This document shows, one piece after another, positions 50,111 to 62,940 of a stretch of 64,000 nucleotides of DNA (positions are counted from its first letter, which is position 1; each line of letters starts with the position of its first letter). The notes beneath the pieces are model-generated. The model did no database searches. It saw nothing but the letters and a program-made list of their open reading frames with translations, and was not told where the DNA came from. Source of the DNA: Cardinalis cardinalis. Its lineage: Eukaryota; Chordata; Aves; Passeriformes; Cardinalidae. The translations under genes were made by a program, and so were the position numbers. The stretch spans positions 992,001 to 1,056,000 of the forward strand of contig JACDOX010000031.1 in the NCBI GenBank assembly GCA_014549065.1, in the 5' to 3' direction.

Positions 50111-53100
50111 CTTAGATTTGTTGGAGGAACTTTTGGGCTGAGATCTCAAGGACAGCAAGGAGACNTGTGAGGACAATATCATCTGGTTGGTTTTTCTGCA
50201 GGAAAACACTGTATTGACCTCCCAAGCTGTGAATACCGTCCTCAGTGGCCACAGGACTGCAATACAGGGACAACGTGGAAAGGGGCAAATTGTGCTTTTC
50301 TGTATTGCAGAGCTAACTTCCAGAGGGACTGGCATAAAATCTCTCACACTGTGTTTGACANTGCTGGCTGTTTTGAGAGGATGAACATCAAAATAAACCA
50401 CATGAAGCATGTAGGTCAACAACCACATCAACTCCTTTTGTTCTAAGGACTAATTGAGATCTCCAAGGAGGTCATGGTCCAGGAGAGGACAATTTTGTAG
50501 TGCTCTNTTGTCTCCAGAACTCCCTTGAGCAAATCTGATTTACTCAAGCTTGGCACTGAAGCCAGAATCAGATCCTCACTGTACAATAAACAGGGCTATT
50601 AAATGATTCATGGTTTGTTGCAAGGATTCTCTTTTCAGGATTAATACTGTTAGTCATATATTTATGGCTAACAGCATACAAAACGGAAGAAATGCCTTCA
50701 ACATAATAGGACAAAGCAGTTCTAGAGCGCTAGAAGCCAGTTATAATGTACAGAAAATCAATGTATACCTGTTGATATAATGGGCTGATTATGGATGTTA
50801 TAATGAAATATATACGTTGAGGAGGACAGGAAAATATTTTATGTATGTCATCAAGGAAGTATATCTAGAACTTCCTAGGTATATTTATGCTATATTTTTC
50901 CAGAGAGAGATTTTATTAGTCGCAGTTATATTTCTTATGTCAACAAAACAAAATATTTTCTGACTCATTCTGTATTTGATTCAATTTTCACACACCATTA
51001 ATTTTGTTTTGTTCCGATCTGGAGTTATGAAAAATTAGTTCCAATTGAGACATGAGTTCTANATATTTAGAAGAAAGATATATTGCCTGTACAAAAATGT
51101 AAAGTTTCTGGCTTTTGTGGAGTTGGAACTGTATTCTGCATTCACATGGTTACAGCTATAGATCACTATTTCTAAGAAATCTCCCAGAACATATAATTGG
51201 AACTCCCCACCTCTTATTTTTCCTTGCAAACAACACATCTTCATATTTCTGGAATGAATGATGCAGAGATTAGCCTCATTTACCAAAACACAATTCATAA
51301 ATTATTTCTTGAGCTTAAAAGGAAGGAGGAATTCTGTGGCAAAAAAAAGTAATGAGTAAATAGTTATAAACAAAGTACTGATTGTCCAAATCTCTCTACT
51401 TAATGATTTGTTGGTATATTTCTCTATATATTGAGTCCCAAATAGGCAGAAAGGAATTCAATGTCAGGCAGCCTGGTTAAATAACTGAGGTCAGAAAATA
51501 TATATATAAAAGTGCTGAAGATCCTATGTGCAATATACAAACACTAAAATTTATACCTGTGGTGGAAATATGAGATATGTGTAAATTGAATACCAATATG
51601 TATAAACTCTGTATTTACATAGATGCATATGCATATGTGTAAGACCTTTTTTATATTCACACAGATGTAAATATTTCACCAAAGATTTTGTGTAGAATAA
51701 AGCCCCAAAATAAGCTGTGTTTCCAAAAGGAAAATATTTTGTAAGATATGTTAACTGCAGTGAAGGCTGCACTGAAGTACTCAAAAATTATTTGGTTAAA
51801 GGGTAAATACACTTTGTACCTCATAATGAAAATCTTATAGGTAGGGGTGGAGATTAACACTGCAGGCTGTCTGCAGAATATTAATAAAATTCAATATAGT
51901 TTCTAAAAGGTATAATTTATATTTTGTGGAAATGAGTCTCTTTTCTAATAAAATTCTTCTGTCCTTCATTCTGTTCATATAATTTTTCTATAAATCATCC
52001 TGTAGGAATTTTTTCTAAATATTCATCTCAGAGAGAGCCTATTTAAATAAGCCCTCTTAGCAAGGTATTTCAGAATTAAAATTACACCATGAGCNATACT
52101 TTATCCAATATGCTTCCTTCTATAGAATTTTTTGTGACTAAACCAATATTTTGCAAAATTACATTATGTTAAAATAGCTGATCTGAGGTGATGCTTCTAG
52201 TATATAAACACTATGTAAAAAAGATCAACAAATTACCTTTAACCATTTTAATTTAACTGGTCTCTGAACCTGGGCAAAAGTAGCTGATTTTCTTTCCACA
52301 TCTACATATATAGTGATAAAAAACCTAAGGGCATTGCACACAATGAAAGAATAAGAAAGGAGAAAACTGCTCCTGGTTATACTTTATTTTCTTGGATTTG
52401 CAGTAAACTAGAACCTAATGCTTTTTGTAGTNGTGTGGAAATAAAGTCTGTGATGTTCCTGGAATTCTTGGGGACCTTTGATCAAAGAAATGGGTAAATT
52501 GTCTTAGAGTGAAAGGCTGGAACCAAAACAGAAGAGGAACCCTGGCACCACTTGCTAGATGGTGAAAGTTTATATTCCAGTTCTGAGCACTATTTCATAG
52601 TGACTTCTCAATTCCCAGGTTAGGTATTTGCATGAAGCAGGAGAGGGCTTGCATGTGCTTTTCTGAATTGGGATTCACCGATGAAGCAAATTATTGTCAT
52701 TGAAAGACAGAAAACAAGTAGCAAATGGAGGTTAAAATTTCAGAAGTTGGGTCAATTTTTCTTTTCTTCCTCAAGTGCATACTTCCACAATGTGTAAAAG
52801 AAGAGCACAAAAGGAAAGGAAAAGATCATATTTGTTGGAAGAAANGGCAGTTTTCCCCATGCCATGCATAAATCCTACCAGAGAATGTATTTGCTGCTAN
52901 GTTTCCAGGAAACATGGGTATGGACTGGAGTAACACTGTATATGCAACACTTGGGGCTTGCTAANAAAAGACTTAAACTTGAGAGGAAAATGACTGATGC
53001 ATAAGAACAGGCAAACAAATGTTTCACTGCAGAACTGCAGCACAGACCACCATTTCTGCTNAAGTTAGATATTTGGACAATAATAATTTTATTACTAGGC

Positions 53101-54477
53101 AATGTGCCATATTTATACAGTATTTACTACATTTGATAACACAGCAATATAATAATATAATAACAGTGGTATATAATGTCACAAAAATATTACTTCTAAA
53201 CATCACACCGAATACAAACAGTTTGTTGCAGCCTATTCTACATTCTGTGAGGCTAAATGCACACCTATTCCCACACCTAGTGCCTGTAAGAACAGCCAAT
53301 AAAGGAANAAATGTGAGAGTGGCTGTGTGCCAAATGCAAATTAAGCTACTTCTAACATAAGCTCCCATGCTCATTACTAGTACTTGTAGAATTGTCCCCA
53401 TCTTATTGGCCTGTAGGTTTAAGGCACAGAACAGCACATGATGGGCCCTCCAGGATTTATTTGCTCAGAAGAGGTTTACATGTGAGTTATTGTTTTACAA
53501 TGCCTTTAAAACTAACAAAAAGAACAAAAATCTACCAAGAGATTAACTTACTCTAAAGTGAGCTCTTCAAATATGCCAGATGACCCTCCCTGAGGAATGT
53601 GCTAAAAGAGGTAACTGCTGACCTTAGACTGCCACATAACAATTCTGTGAAGGTACANGGACAGTGTCTGGAGGAGGAAAAAATTAATAAATAAGTGTAC
53701 AAACTTATATTTGATGAGTGGAGGAGAACACCTGATAATTTACATCTAGCTGAGGGTGTTTTTCTATTTTTACTGTGCNAAGGTCAAGTATTTTTTATAT
53801 CCAATCCCCTCCTGAGCAGTNTTACTTTCTGGACAGTGTTTCTTCAAGTCCATCTCCTCCAGTCAGATTTTGGGGTCTGTGCTTTTTAACACTTTTGACC
53901 ATCACTTGCATTAAGACATTGAGCAAACAGACATGGANCACACTTTTTCTCTCTACCTTTCTTTATTTTATTGACTTTTATTTCCATAATCTCATNATTC
54001 TTAAATAATAATTTACATATTTACACCCTTTTCCCCCCAGGTTCTTAATCATCAAAAGGTCCTTTTCTGAACCAAGGTCCTACCTCTACTGCTTCCAGAA
54101 ACTTCCTGTCAACACAGGACTGGTAGATTTGACCAAGGACTTACAGAATGCCCATGCAGAAGCTGGGAGGTTGTATAAGTTCTGTAGGAGTACATCAAAT
54201 GACAATAGGTGTCCTTCTTTAGGCAACTGAACCTGAAATATAGAGGTTAAAAGCAACTGCCATCTCATAGGAACCTATCTGTCTGTATTTTGGATGTCAA
54301 AAATATATCTCCCATGTCTGCATAGTCCTGGCAGATGTGACAATCTTGGCNGTAGGTACATACTCCTCTGGAGCAGCAGCTTGAGTCTCTCAAATATCAT
54401 TGAANGTCAGTGTATTGACAACTAAATTGAGCCCAGAATCCTATGCCTTAATTTAAAATCAGGCAAAGTCTGAGTGT
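50111..54477. other. Unique AT-rich non-coding stretch
   Basis: No gene recognised. Minus-strand frames of 109 codons (50102-50431) and 137 codons (53024-53437) are the longest here; neither shows a domain, and the second is a Cys/Ile/Leu/Val-rich translation of AT-rich DNA containing an AATAATAT-type tract (53144-53162). A (TA)n-like patch lies at 51500-51510. Confidence 0.5.
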
Positions 54478-54506
54478 TTTAATTTAATTCAATTTAATTT
54501 AATTTC
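54478..54506. repeat. Pentanucleotide repeat (AATTT)n, imperfect
   Basis: About five AATTT/AATTC units in a row. Short and interrupted once. Confidence 0.88.
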
Positions 54507-55053
54507 CCTCCTATGTGCTTTTGTCCTCAGCATAGAATTCTGCTCACTTTTTGCCATCAGAAATGTTAATCTTCTGCTTCCTTCTGACCATAAAATCTTT
54601 ATGAGAAATTGATCAAAATATAGTGAAGATCACAGTGGGTAAAGTTAGGGTTTTTTGTGGGAAGCATGAAATGCCTCAATAATTACTTTAAACAGTATCT
54701 CATAATACTCAGCCTGCGCTGTCTAGATGAAGAAATTGTACACACAGGTATTTCATTCTANTGTTAGTGTTCTTTCAGTGTCCAGTGGCTTGGTCATGAA
54801 GGTTTTCATTTCTATTTTTATCCTTGTTTATTGTAAGAAACAATTATGGCTTTGATATGTATAATCTGGAAGGAAATATTCCTTCTGGGAACTATTTTAA
54901 CAGTCCATTTAGATTTGTAACTTAGTGATTCAATATTCTTGTGTTTTAAAATGCAATGTTTCTTTCAGGTGTTTTGACTGGACCTGAACTTTATATTTGA
55001 CAAGTTTGGGATTTTTTTGGAGACTGCTTCTGTTAGCTATATAATTTCAGTTT
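54507..55053. other. Unique non-coding stretch
   Basis: Nothing recognised between the two short simple repeats. Confidence 0.5.
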
Positions 55054-55078
55054 AAATAATAATAATAATAATAATAAT
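55054..55078. repeat. Trinucleotide microsatellite (AAT)n
   Basis: Eight uninterrupted AAT units ending in a T-rich flank. Confidence 0.96.
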
Positions 55079-57550
55079 TTGGTCATTAGCTCTAAGTTAT
55101 TCTCTTATTCCTTAGGGACTAGTGAGAAAAGAAACTGAATTTTGAATTTGTATTAACATTTTTTATTTGTATTCTATAATGAATTAGAGAGTCCCATAAA
55201 AAGTTGCACACTGTAATTTTCTTTTGAACTCCTATTTATATCATGTAGCATTTGCTGTGATCATTCAGAGGACAGTACTTTGCCTGTTGCAAATNCTCTG
55301 CCTTTTCCTTTCTGGAAGACCCCTTAATAAGGCATTCAGTGTATGAAGGAATACTTCAAGAACTGATTAGCTTATATTCCAAAAGGCAGGTGTAAAAAGG
55401 CAGCATTAGTTTTTCCTGTGTCTGTGGCAAATTGCAAAATCCTACCAGCATGTCCAATTTCACAAAGAAAGTAAACCTTAACAGCTCAGCCATTATTCCA
55501 TCTTTACAAGGAAGGTGCAACGTTTCAACTTCACACTTTCCTTTGGGGACACACTATGGGTAAAAAAGGAAAATTATCTGAGAAGGTTGATAAAGAAAAG
55601 ATTCAATCCCTTAGCCTTTNTTTTTTAGGCTTGGCTATGTTCAAAACAATTAAAAAAAAATTAGAAATGCAGATACTTCCCTGAAAAGCCTGTGTTGGGA
55701 GATCTGATACTTGGGCTTTTCTGTGTAGTCTGCATGTATGAAACCCATGCAATTTAATTCACTAATCCACTTTTTGAGATTTGTGGTTCAACTTCATAAG
55801 ATGCCATGTGGTTTTAGTTCCTCCAAGCCCTTAGCTGTTCTCTGTGTCAGACTTCTACCTTCTCAANNATGCTCCTTATTCTGCAGGATGAGGTACAATA
55901 GTTGAAACACAGTCATGCATCAGCNCCTCATCTGCACCTCAGTCAGAGTTACCTTTGCCACAGTTGTCATGCCANATCTGTCAACTACACAGGTGCAGTG
56001 GCATANATACCCTAAGGGAGATAAAGTACCNNCAGCAGTTTGAGTTTATGCACCTGAATCCACCTCTGAGTTCAGTCTGTACCTGTTCTTAGAGAGCTCT
56101 TTGACACAAGGCACTTTCTCCAAGGCAGTGTGAGTGTCCTCCAACAGTTACTGCAACCAGTCATCCTGACTTTATGCAACCTTCTGGTTGTTTGGCACGC
56201 TATATTTATTCATGTTTTTTGTTTATCCCTTTCTCTGAGAACAGTCTGGGGATCAAACCACATGTCATATCCATCACCCCCTACCTGATCTCTGTTCTAT
56301 GGGTTTCCTCTCATAATTTCTTGCATTATTTTGCCATCACACTTGATTCTTTGTAGATTTTGCCATCAATGACATTGCTGTTTCACATACCAATGCCACA
56401 GTGGATATTGCATNGGTTTTTGGAGCATTTTTTCATTGCACCATTTTTGTTCTTGTCTGAGCAGAAGGGAAAAATTTAGGAAGATATGNAGGAAGCTCAG
56501 CCCTCTCACAGTTTTGAAATATACATGCAGGAACAGAGCCCAGAGTAATATGGAGAAGAATTTTTTTTTTAACAATATGCACTCCAAGTATTTCCCTTTT
56601 ATTTTAAGTGGCCTAAGAGGTAAGCAGCTAGTGCAAAACCCGTTCTACAATTTAAAATTGGAGATAGGTGTTCCTAGAAGACAGCTTGTCTTGAGCAGCT
56701 GCACCTCAATTCAGTGGCCCATGTGAAGAAGAGATCCCCAGGGNTCTCACCAGACCTTCAGGTAGCATTTTAGCAGGACTGGTACCTCCCTTAGCTCCTA
56801 TTTTACCGACCTGGTGCAGGTGACTCAGAGCATTTCAAACATGGANTGTATGTGTTGGGAACCTTGTTGTGTCATCTGTGTCTACTTTAGGGTGAGCCCA
56901 CCCCCTGGAAGTACCATTTACTCTGTTTGTTATAAGGAGGCCTAAATAATCACATCAGGTCTTTGAAATGGTGTAATCTAGTAGGGCTGCTATGTGCTTT
57001 TAACTAGTGGCACATATAAGCATGAAACTTCAAGGTAGACATAACTTTTAGAATAAAGATTAGAATTATTTTACAGCCTTTACTCCACACATGACTCTTG
57101 GAAGGGATTAAAACCTTTTTGTTGTAGCATCTGAGCTTTAGGCATTGAATGTTAGAGATGCAGATTCTCTGAGGAGGTGTGGTCAGTTTCTAGCTGTCCA
57201 AAACACCTTCACCAATTTCTCTGGACATTTTCTCCACAGCTCAAGATAGGATTGGTTTGTGGTTCAACATATAATTAATCTTTTCCTTCTGAGAACCATA
57301 AATAAAGGGACCAAAAAAACCCCAACAAAACAAGAAAGGGTGGGGTGGGAGTGCTTGCTTGGGTTAGTGTTTTCTTTCTTTCTGCTCTCTGATTTTCTAG
57401 CTTCTAGAGGTCCAGAAAAGCTTAGTGTGACCTGTTCACCCGCCTTCATGCAAATGTCCTTTCAAAACCTTTGTTCCTTTTTTTTCTGCTGGAGCTGAGA
57501 GGTGCAGTTCTCCTTTGAGCTTCAAATACTTGCTAATATGGACTGTAGCT
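55079..57550. other. Unique non-coding stretch with a dense N cluster
   Basis: No gene recognised. Seven Ns fall within 55867-56032, including two adjacent pairs, far above the local average. From 56847 onwards no N occurs until 59564. A run of T at 56562-56570 and an A-rich patch with CCCC at 57313-57332 are the only low-complexity features. Confidence 0.5.
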
Positions 57551-57637
57551 GTTTTGGGATTTTTTTGTTTTGTTTTGCTTGTTTTTTTTTGTTTCAGTTT
57601 GTTTTGGTTTTGTTTGGTTTTTTTTTGGATTTTTTTA
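57551..57637. repeat. T-rich tract with regular single G and GG interruptions
   Basis: Nearly 90 bases consist of T runs broken by G or GG (TTTTGTTTTG, GTTTTGGTTTTGTTTGG). Read on the minus strand it is an A-rich, C-interrupted tract of the kind that decays from a poly(A) tail, but no retrotransposon body was recognised at its edge. Confidence 0.9.
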
Positions 57638-58988
57638 ATATCTTCATCTAAATCTGGGCTTCCTAGAACTTAGGAAGTGGTAAACCTCCTGAACCTATTC
57701 TTTCAGTATTTCTGTAAGATTTCCCTCTTCTTGAGGCTTCCCCTAAAGCAGATGCAATCCTTATTCAGTGTCATTTTCTCTCTGGAAAAACCATCCAAAT
57801 GTTCTTTTCTAACAGGGAGCACATTAACCTTTTGAAACAGAACTAGAAAGTTGAATTAAATAGGAAGATATTTACCAGCTTAGCATTTCACATACTCCCT
57901 ATGATATTTATGTAACTGATATTCAACTTTTTTTACTAATTTTATAACTGCTATTTTGCATGGTTTCTTTTATCTCACTGGCATCTCTTACACATTGATA
58001 GATTTTAATTTTCCTCTGATTTCACTGCCTTTTAATGTTCACTTTATATTTTGACATGCTTGCTCTGGATTTCTTCCTGCAAAACCTTTCCTCTTTTACT
58101 CTGTGTCATTAGCAAAATACAAAATGCTGTAAGTGTTATTCCAAATTTTTATATTAAGCATGAATAAATGTTAGATTCACGTCATGAAAGATGTAAACTA
58201 CACTTGTATAATCCCTATCAAGGAACACATTAGAATAGAACAAAAACAATCCAACACTGTTTGCTGTCTACTTCATAGGCATATATTTAATTAAGTTATG
58301 CTGCTCCTAAAATTCAAAAAGCTTAATCTTTTTCTGTCCTTAAATTAAACTCCCTGCACTCTACAATGACCAAAACAAATAATCTATGACCTACAAACAA
58401 GACACTTGCATTCCCTGAAGAATTACTTCATCTTCTCCTCTAGGTTATACATCTTTGAACCTCTCTTTTCTGTAACGACCTTCTGGTGCTCATTAGCATG
58501 CTGATTACCATTAACACAGCTATAATCAAGCAATTTTCTTGGTGTATGTCGGGGAGAGATGCTCATCAGAATGCAGCCAAGGGACAAAATTAACTGCATA
58601 AATCTACAGCACAAACTGGATCTCATCCAACTTTACATGAGTCTTCCTCCTTCTGCTAGGTGTGACATCACCATCTTGCTCCCTGCTGGATGGCCTAATA
58701 AGTACCCCCAGGTTCCACACTATTTAATTTACCCCTTCTCTCAATTTTACAGTTCCAGAGATAGCTGACCACCTTGCAGTATTTTCTCTTAATATGTGTT
58801 TGCTTTTAGTTTTTTCTTCTGTCTCTTCTAATTAGTCATCAAGCTACAGGTACATTTATTAAAAGGATTATACAAATGTATGTGTTAAACATTTGTTTAC
58901 CTGTGCATCACTTCTTTCATGTTCTGGAAAATAATTTACAGGGAAATGAAGCTAGATATTTTCTACAAAGGAAATAAATTATATATTT

Positions 58989-58990
<2 letters not shown>
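57638..58990. other. Unique AT-rich non-coding stretch
   Basis: No gene or recognised transposon. It lies entirely in the 2.7-kb N-free interval. Confidence 0.5.

Positions 58991-59034
<44 letters not shown>
58991..59034. repeat. Dinucleotide microsatellite (AT)n
   Basis: About 22 AT units with no interruption, preceded by a degenerate TTATATTTTA patch. It can extrude as a cruciform and is likely length-polymorphic. Confidence 0.98.
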
Positions 59035-59036
<2 letters not shown>

Positions 59037-60199
59037 CTACATATTTACAGAAATAAGATTTTGACCTAGTTATGCATGTTCTGATTATAAAATAACTGTC
59101 CCATATTGGTGTCCCATAGAGGTGGCAGATAGTGAACTAAGCACATTGCATACTTTGAAAGAAAAGGTTTTCCTAGAAAAAAGCTAAGACAGCTTTAGAA
59201 CTTCAAAATTACTCAAGCAAACATGAAATCTGTTAGTTTTTGTCACAGAGTGATACCATAGACAGAGGAAGAAGAAGGTTCAAGGAGTGACCTTTATTTT
59301 ATTCAGTCAAATACCCTTCTCATTTTTTCTTAATTATTGTTATTAATAACAGTAAAACTGTACAGTTCTATATTTACACAGATCTTACTTTAATTCAATT
59401 ATTCTGGACTAGTCTAATTCAATGAGAGAATTTATTTTTCAAAGAGGAAACATAAAAGTAGGAAAAAACCTGGCTTTCGATATAAGAAGAAAAATGGATC
59501 AAGAAAAACTGTGACTGGCGAATGAGGAGGTAAACAAGAAGAAGGAAGGGAGAAGTGAATCAANAAAAGTGCAAATCAGTGCAAATCAGATGGGAAGGAG
59601 GAGGAAAGAAGAAGTACGGGTTGTACTGAAGGTTACTGAGGTCCTGGTATCATCTGTGTTCAGAGGGAGAAAGTTTCTGAAAGACTCAGTCTTTCTTGTA
59701 AACCTTAGGCTCAGGATTCCTGGGGCAGAGATAGAAAAGTTCTCATTCTGTCAGGGAATAAAGGATTTGGCTGGAGCATGCATCTATGTCTGGAAATAAA
59801 TAATTTTCCAAACCTCCTGAGTGAAATATGGCCGGAGTGAACAGTGAGGAAGAAGGAAGTCAGCAAGGAAGAGTATNTGCAAACACAAGGAGCCTCATCC
59901 CTTACCCTTCTGGGCAGCACATCCCTCCTCTCCAATCCCACACTCTCAGGGGTGGCACTGCCCTGCCACATCTCTTTGGGAAAAGAGAGAAGGTGGTGGA
60001 AGACCAGGAGGAGAAAGCAAAGCCTTCCTTCAGCAGCGCAGTAGTATCACCTCATGATAAGTCTCTGTTGCCTTCTGCTGTGTNTCTTTTGCATCATGGC
60101 ACTCTTGTGTTAATATAACTTGTGAGTGGTGACCATAATTCATGCAAATTTAATAGACTCCTCAGGGCAGGTTCAGTTATAAGAGCACCAATCTTGGCA
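59035..60199. other. Unique non-coding stretch, partly purine-rich
   Basis: A 10-base unit, GTGCAAATCA, is tandemly doubled at 59569-59588. The plus strand is purine-rich at 59520-59620. A 96-codon plus-strand frame (59828-60118) overlaps an 86-codon minus-strand frame; the interval is GC-richer than its surroundings but neither frame has a recognisable domain or splice context. Confidence 0.5.
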
Positions 60200-60425
60200 G
60201 AGGTTTGCTCAACCTTTTCTTAAAAACTTCCATTGATGGAGCTCTTGTGGCCTCCCCAAGCAACTTAATCTACCACTTTACGGCTAGAAATGTTTCCCAG
60301 ATGTCGAACTGGAATCCCATTAATTTAAGCCCATTAATCCTGACCTCTTTCAACATCTTTATGTAGTTTAAAATACTACTATGTATCTCCTAATTTTTAT
60401 TTTGCTTCACCATTCAGTTCTCCCT
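60200..60425 (-). mobile_element. Old CR1-type LINE fragment
   Basis: Minus-strand fragment with TTTGCTCAACCTTTTCTTAA, AACTTCCATTGATGGAGCTC, CCTCCCCAAGCAACTTAATC, then a TTTAAGCCCATTAATCCTGA segment and a degenerate ATCTTTATGTAGTTTAAAAT to ATTCAGTTCT tail. These correspond in order to the 3' half of an older CR1 subfamily. Divergence looks considerably higher than in the other copies and at least one small deletion is present. Identification is from segment order, not from an alignment. Confidence 0.65.
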
Positions 60426-61956
60426 CATGTTGTTACTTATCTACCTAAAATATCAACAATTAAGAGGAAAAATAGGATTTTTCTGAAAAAGAAAAANGTG
60501 AGTAAAATAGACATCAGTGAAATTTTGTGGGATTCCTATTCTTCAGTGTTAATTTTGCTGCTCTTTGAGATATATTCATATAAGCAAAGTTTCAATATAA
60601 TGATGACTATCACTTTGGGAATGAGGTAANTGGTTTTCTCATCATTTACAGTTTATATCATTTTAATCATACTTATACCTACTAGCATTTAATTAAATCC
60701 ATCCTTTTTAAAAAGTTTCTTTATAAGAAAGAAATATCTTCATTTAGCTCTCTTCAAAGATCTCTAGAGAGTTCTCTAATTGTTCTTTCCCTAGTGCTTA
60801 CTAAAACACATCTTTTTGACCATCTAAAAAATTATCTGTTTACCCAGCTATTTTGATTAGTGTAATGTTGATTTCAGGAGTTTTATTTGAATAGAAAATT
60901 TATAGCAGTTTATCTTTTACTTGATGCAAGCTCTTCTGATTATAAAGAACTCATTTGCTGTAAAAACATACGCATGAAAAGATACCATAATGTAAAGGCT
61001 GGGGAAGGGTGGATGTTCTGGAAATATAGAACAGAAATAAAGCCAGACATACAAGAGTACATTTTAAAAATATTAGAAACATGTCTTGCTTAACAAGAAG
61101 TATGAATAGCTTATTTTCCATGACTGATGGTAAGCAGCAAGTAACACATTCCNTTGTTGTTGCTAATAACACTGACAAAGAAAAACAACAATAAGTTTAG
61201 TAAGCTCTATGAAAAATAGAAATCAATATCATATTAAGTCACCCAGACATGAAAGTCCTTCAAGCACTTTTTAAACACAGAATGGGGTAACAGGAGGAGG
61301 ATGCTGTGGTGGTGAATTGTGCATCATGCTGCCAGTTAGATGAGAAGACTACAGAATAATCTTTTATTCTAGCTCCTATGTGATTTGTGCATAAATATAG
61401 ATCTCATGAAAGCATGGGGTATCTTCAGGTGAGTTTACATCTATGGTAAAGGTTGTAAAAATTGGTTCCCAAGGATTCTGGCTATACACCTGGCTGTGTA
61501 GCACTGCTGTGTATCAAAGGAAGCCTGAGGATCTACAGCAGCCTCAATTNAACTTTTGCTGCCAAGGGATGGAAATGCAGCACAAGGCTGGACCAGCAAC
61601 AGAAAGGGACCATNAGAGATTTATGGAAACTAAGATGTGCTATAGCTTGAATCACATCCTTCATTATGAACTCACTTGTCTTTCTGCTGAAGTGATAAAA
61701 CTGAGGCAAAGGAGAAGTCTTTGCTCTCCAGTTTAGATTCTTAACATGGAGCTCTGGATGNGGAGACCTCATCTGTTCCCTGATTTTAGATAGCTAGATC
61801 AAACACTGTGAAATGGAGGGGGGATATCACAAGTTCAGGGGCAAACAGTATTAGGATCAAAAGGAAAAGAGGAAAATGCATTCATACTTTACTTTTACAA
61901 TNACAAAAACAAACACTAGTGCACGTGTGGTAATAGGGAGAAAAAGGCACTGCTAA
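60426..61956. other. Unique AT-rich non-coding stretch
   Basis: No gene recognised. Frames at 60381-60629 and 61443-61772 (79-97 codons, both strands) have no domain and include Ns. Confidence 0.5.
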
Positions 61957-62160
61957 TGGCAATCAGCTTGTCCTACTGGTCCAAAGAATCCTAATTACTA
62001 CACTTGGAAAAAGCTGTACAATACTCTGGAGGACCCAGTTACAGCAAACTCAGCAAAAGCATNTGCTGAGCAAATGCTGGCAGCTTTTCTGTTAGAGCTC
62101 GTGCTGAGTGTGGCTGGGGATACACTGGATGCAGTATTAGCAGCACTGGAGGANAAATAA
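61957..62160 (+). other. Unidentified 67-codon open frame with coding-like composition
   Basis: Plus-strand frame between TAA (61954-61956) and TAA (62158-62160), without an ATG near its start. The peptide includes PNYYTWKKLYNTLEDPVTAN and later AEQMLAAFLLELVLSVAGDT, ending DAVLAALE-x-K. The second half would be an amphipathic to hydrophobic helix. Ns at 62063 and 62154 each make one residue uncertain. A weak acceptor-like CAAAG precedes 61990. The stop overlaps an AATAAA (62156-62161). The opposite strand is also open for 112 codons, so low stop density may explain it. I do not recognise the peptide. Confidence 0.15.
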
Positions 62161-62894
62161 AGGCTTGGGTGCCTGGTCCCAGAAGTGGAGCATGATGCAC
62201 AAGAGCCTGCAGACACCATGGAAATATCTGACACTAAGCATGCTTCTGGTTTGGCTATAAATTTATTTGAGTGANTAAAGTCTGCTGCCTGGTGATGGCT
62301 GCACCTCCCGGCATCATAAAGGCATTGAGACATCACCAGCTGAGTTTCCTCTGCTTAAGTCNCATGCTAAGCTTGACATGTTAGATACACGATCACATCT
62401 GATCTGTTGCGGCAGCAACACTGAAATCCACAGTCATTGTCTTTCATAAAAAGTAATTTATCCCTCTCATTAATTAATGATTTCTTACAGTACTAGTTCA
62501 GAAACTGGGAGATCATGATTTAACCTGTTTGGCCTCGTAGCATGCAGCCTCACACCCTGTGTGTGTGAGGTACATGGTGGAAGGGAGACCACTGGCCTTC
62601 TTCACATGCGCTGCTGAGCCTGTGCTGCTCTGCAGGAAGTGTTCAGTGTTCTGTAGAAAAGCAATAAAAGGAGCAAAATTTCATCCCCCTGGAGGATGTG
62701 CTTCTTAGGAGATGTCACTCCCTTTATACCAATTAGGCTAAGCCAGAGAGAGTTATCAGACTGGGCAAGCTGAGGCAGTTCTGGCATNAATAACTTCTCA
62801 TCTGCAAGCCTCTTCCTGGGTTTATCCTGATATTCTTATTAGATATTTCTATTTGAGGGATCATTGCTGTTGAAGAAATAAATCACTTTCAGAG
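62161..62894. other. Unique non-coding stretch with a small hairpin
   Basis: CCTCACAC and GTGTGAGG form a perfect eight-base stem at 62548-62570. No gene recognised; the GC content of 62540-62660 is above the window average. Confidence 0.5.
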
Positions 62895-62940
62895 GTAAAC
62901 AACTAAAGTAGATCTAAGTAAACAACTAAAGTGGATCCAA
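62895..62940. repeat. Tandem duplication, 23-base unit, two copies
   Basis: GTAAACAACTAAAGTAGATC (62895-62914, unit to 62917) is repeated at 62918-62940 with two substitutions (A to G and T to C). Confidence 0.95.

Noticed and set aside
50102..50431. 109-codon minus-strand open frame
   Set aside because: No domain; begins beside a CR1 remnant and overlaps a plus-strand frame.
53024..53437. 137-codon minus-strand open frame
   Set aside because: Rich in Cys, Ile, Leu and Val from AT-rich DNA, overlaps a 113-codon plus-strand frame, contains Ns and shows no domain.
59711..60118. Overlapping 86- and 96-codon frames in a GC-richer patch
   Set aside because: Both strands open at once and neither has a domain or clear splice sites; best explained by low stop density.
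62548..62570. Eight-base hairpin as a microRNA or terminator
   Set aside because: The stem is far too short for a microRNA precursor and bacterial-type terminators are not expected here.
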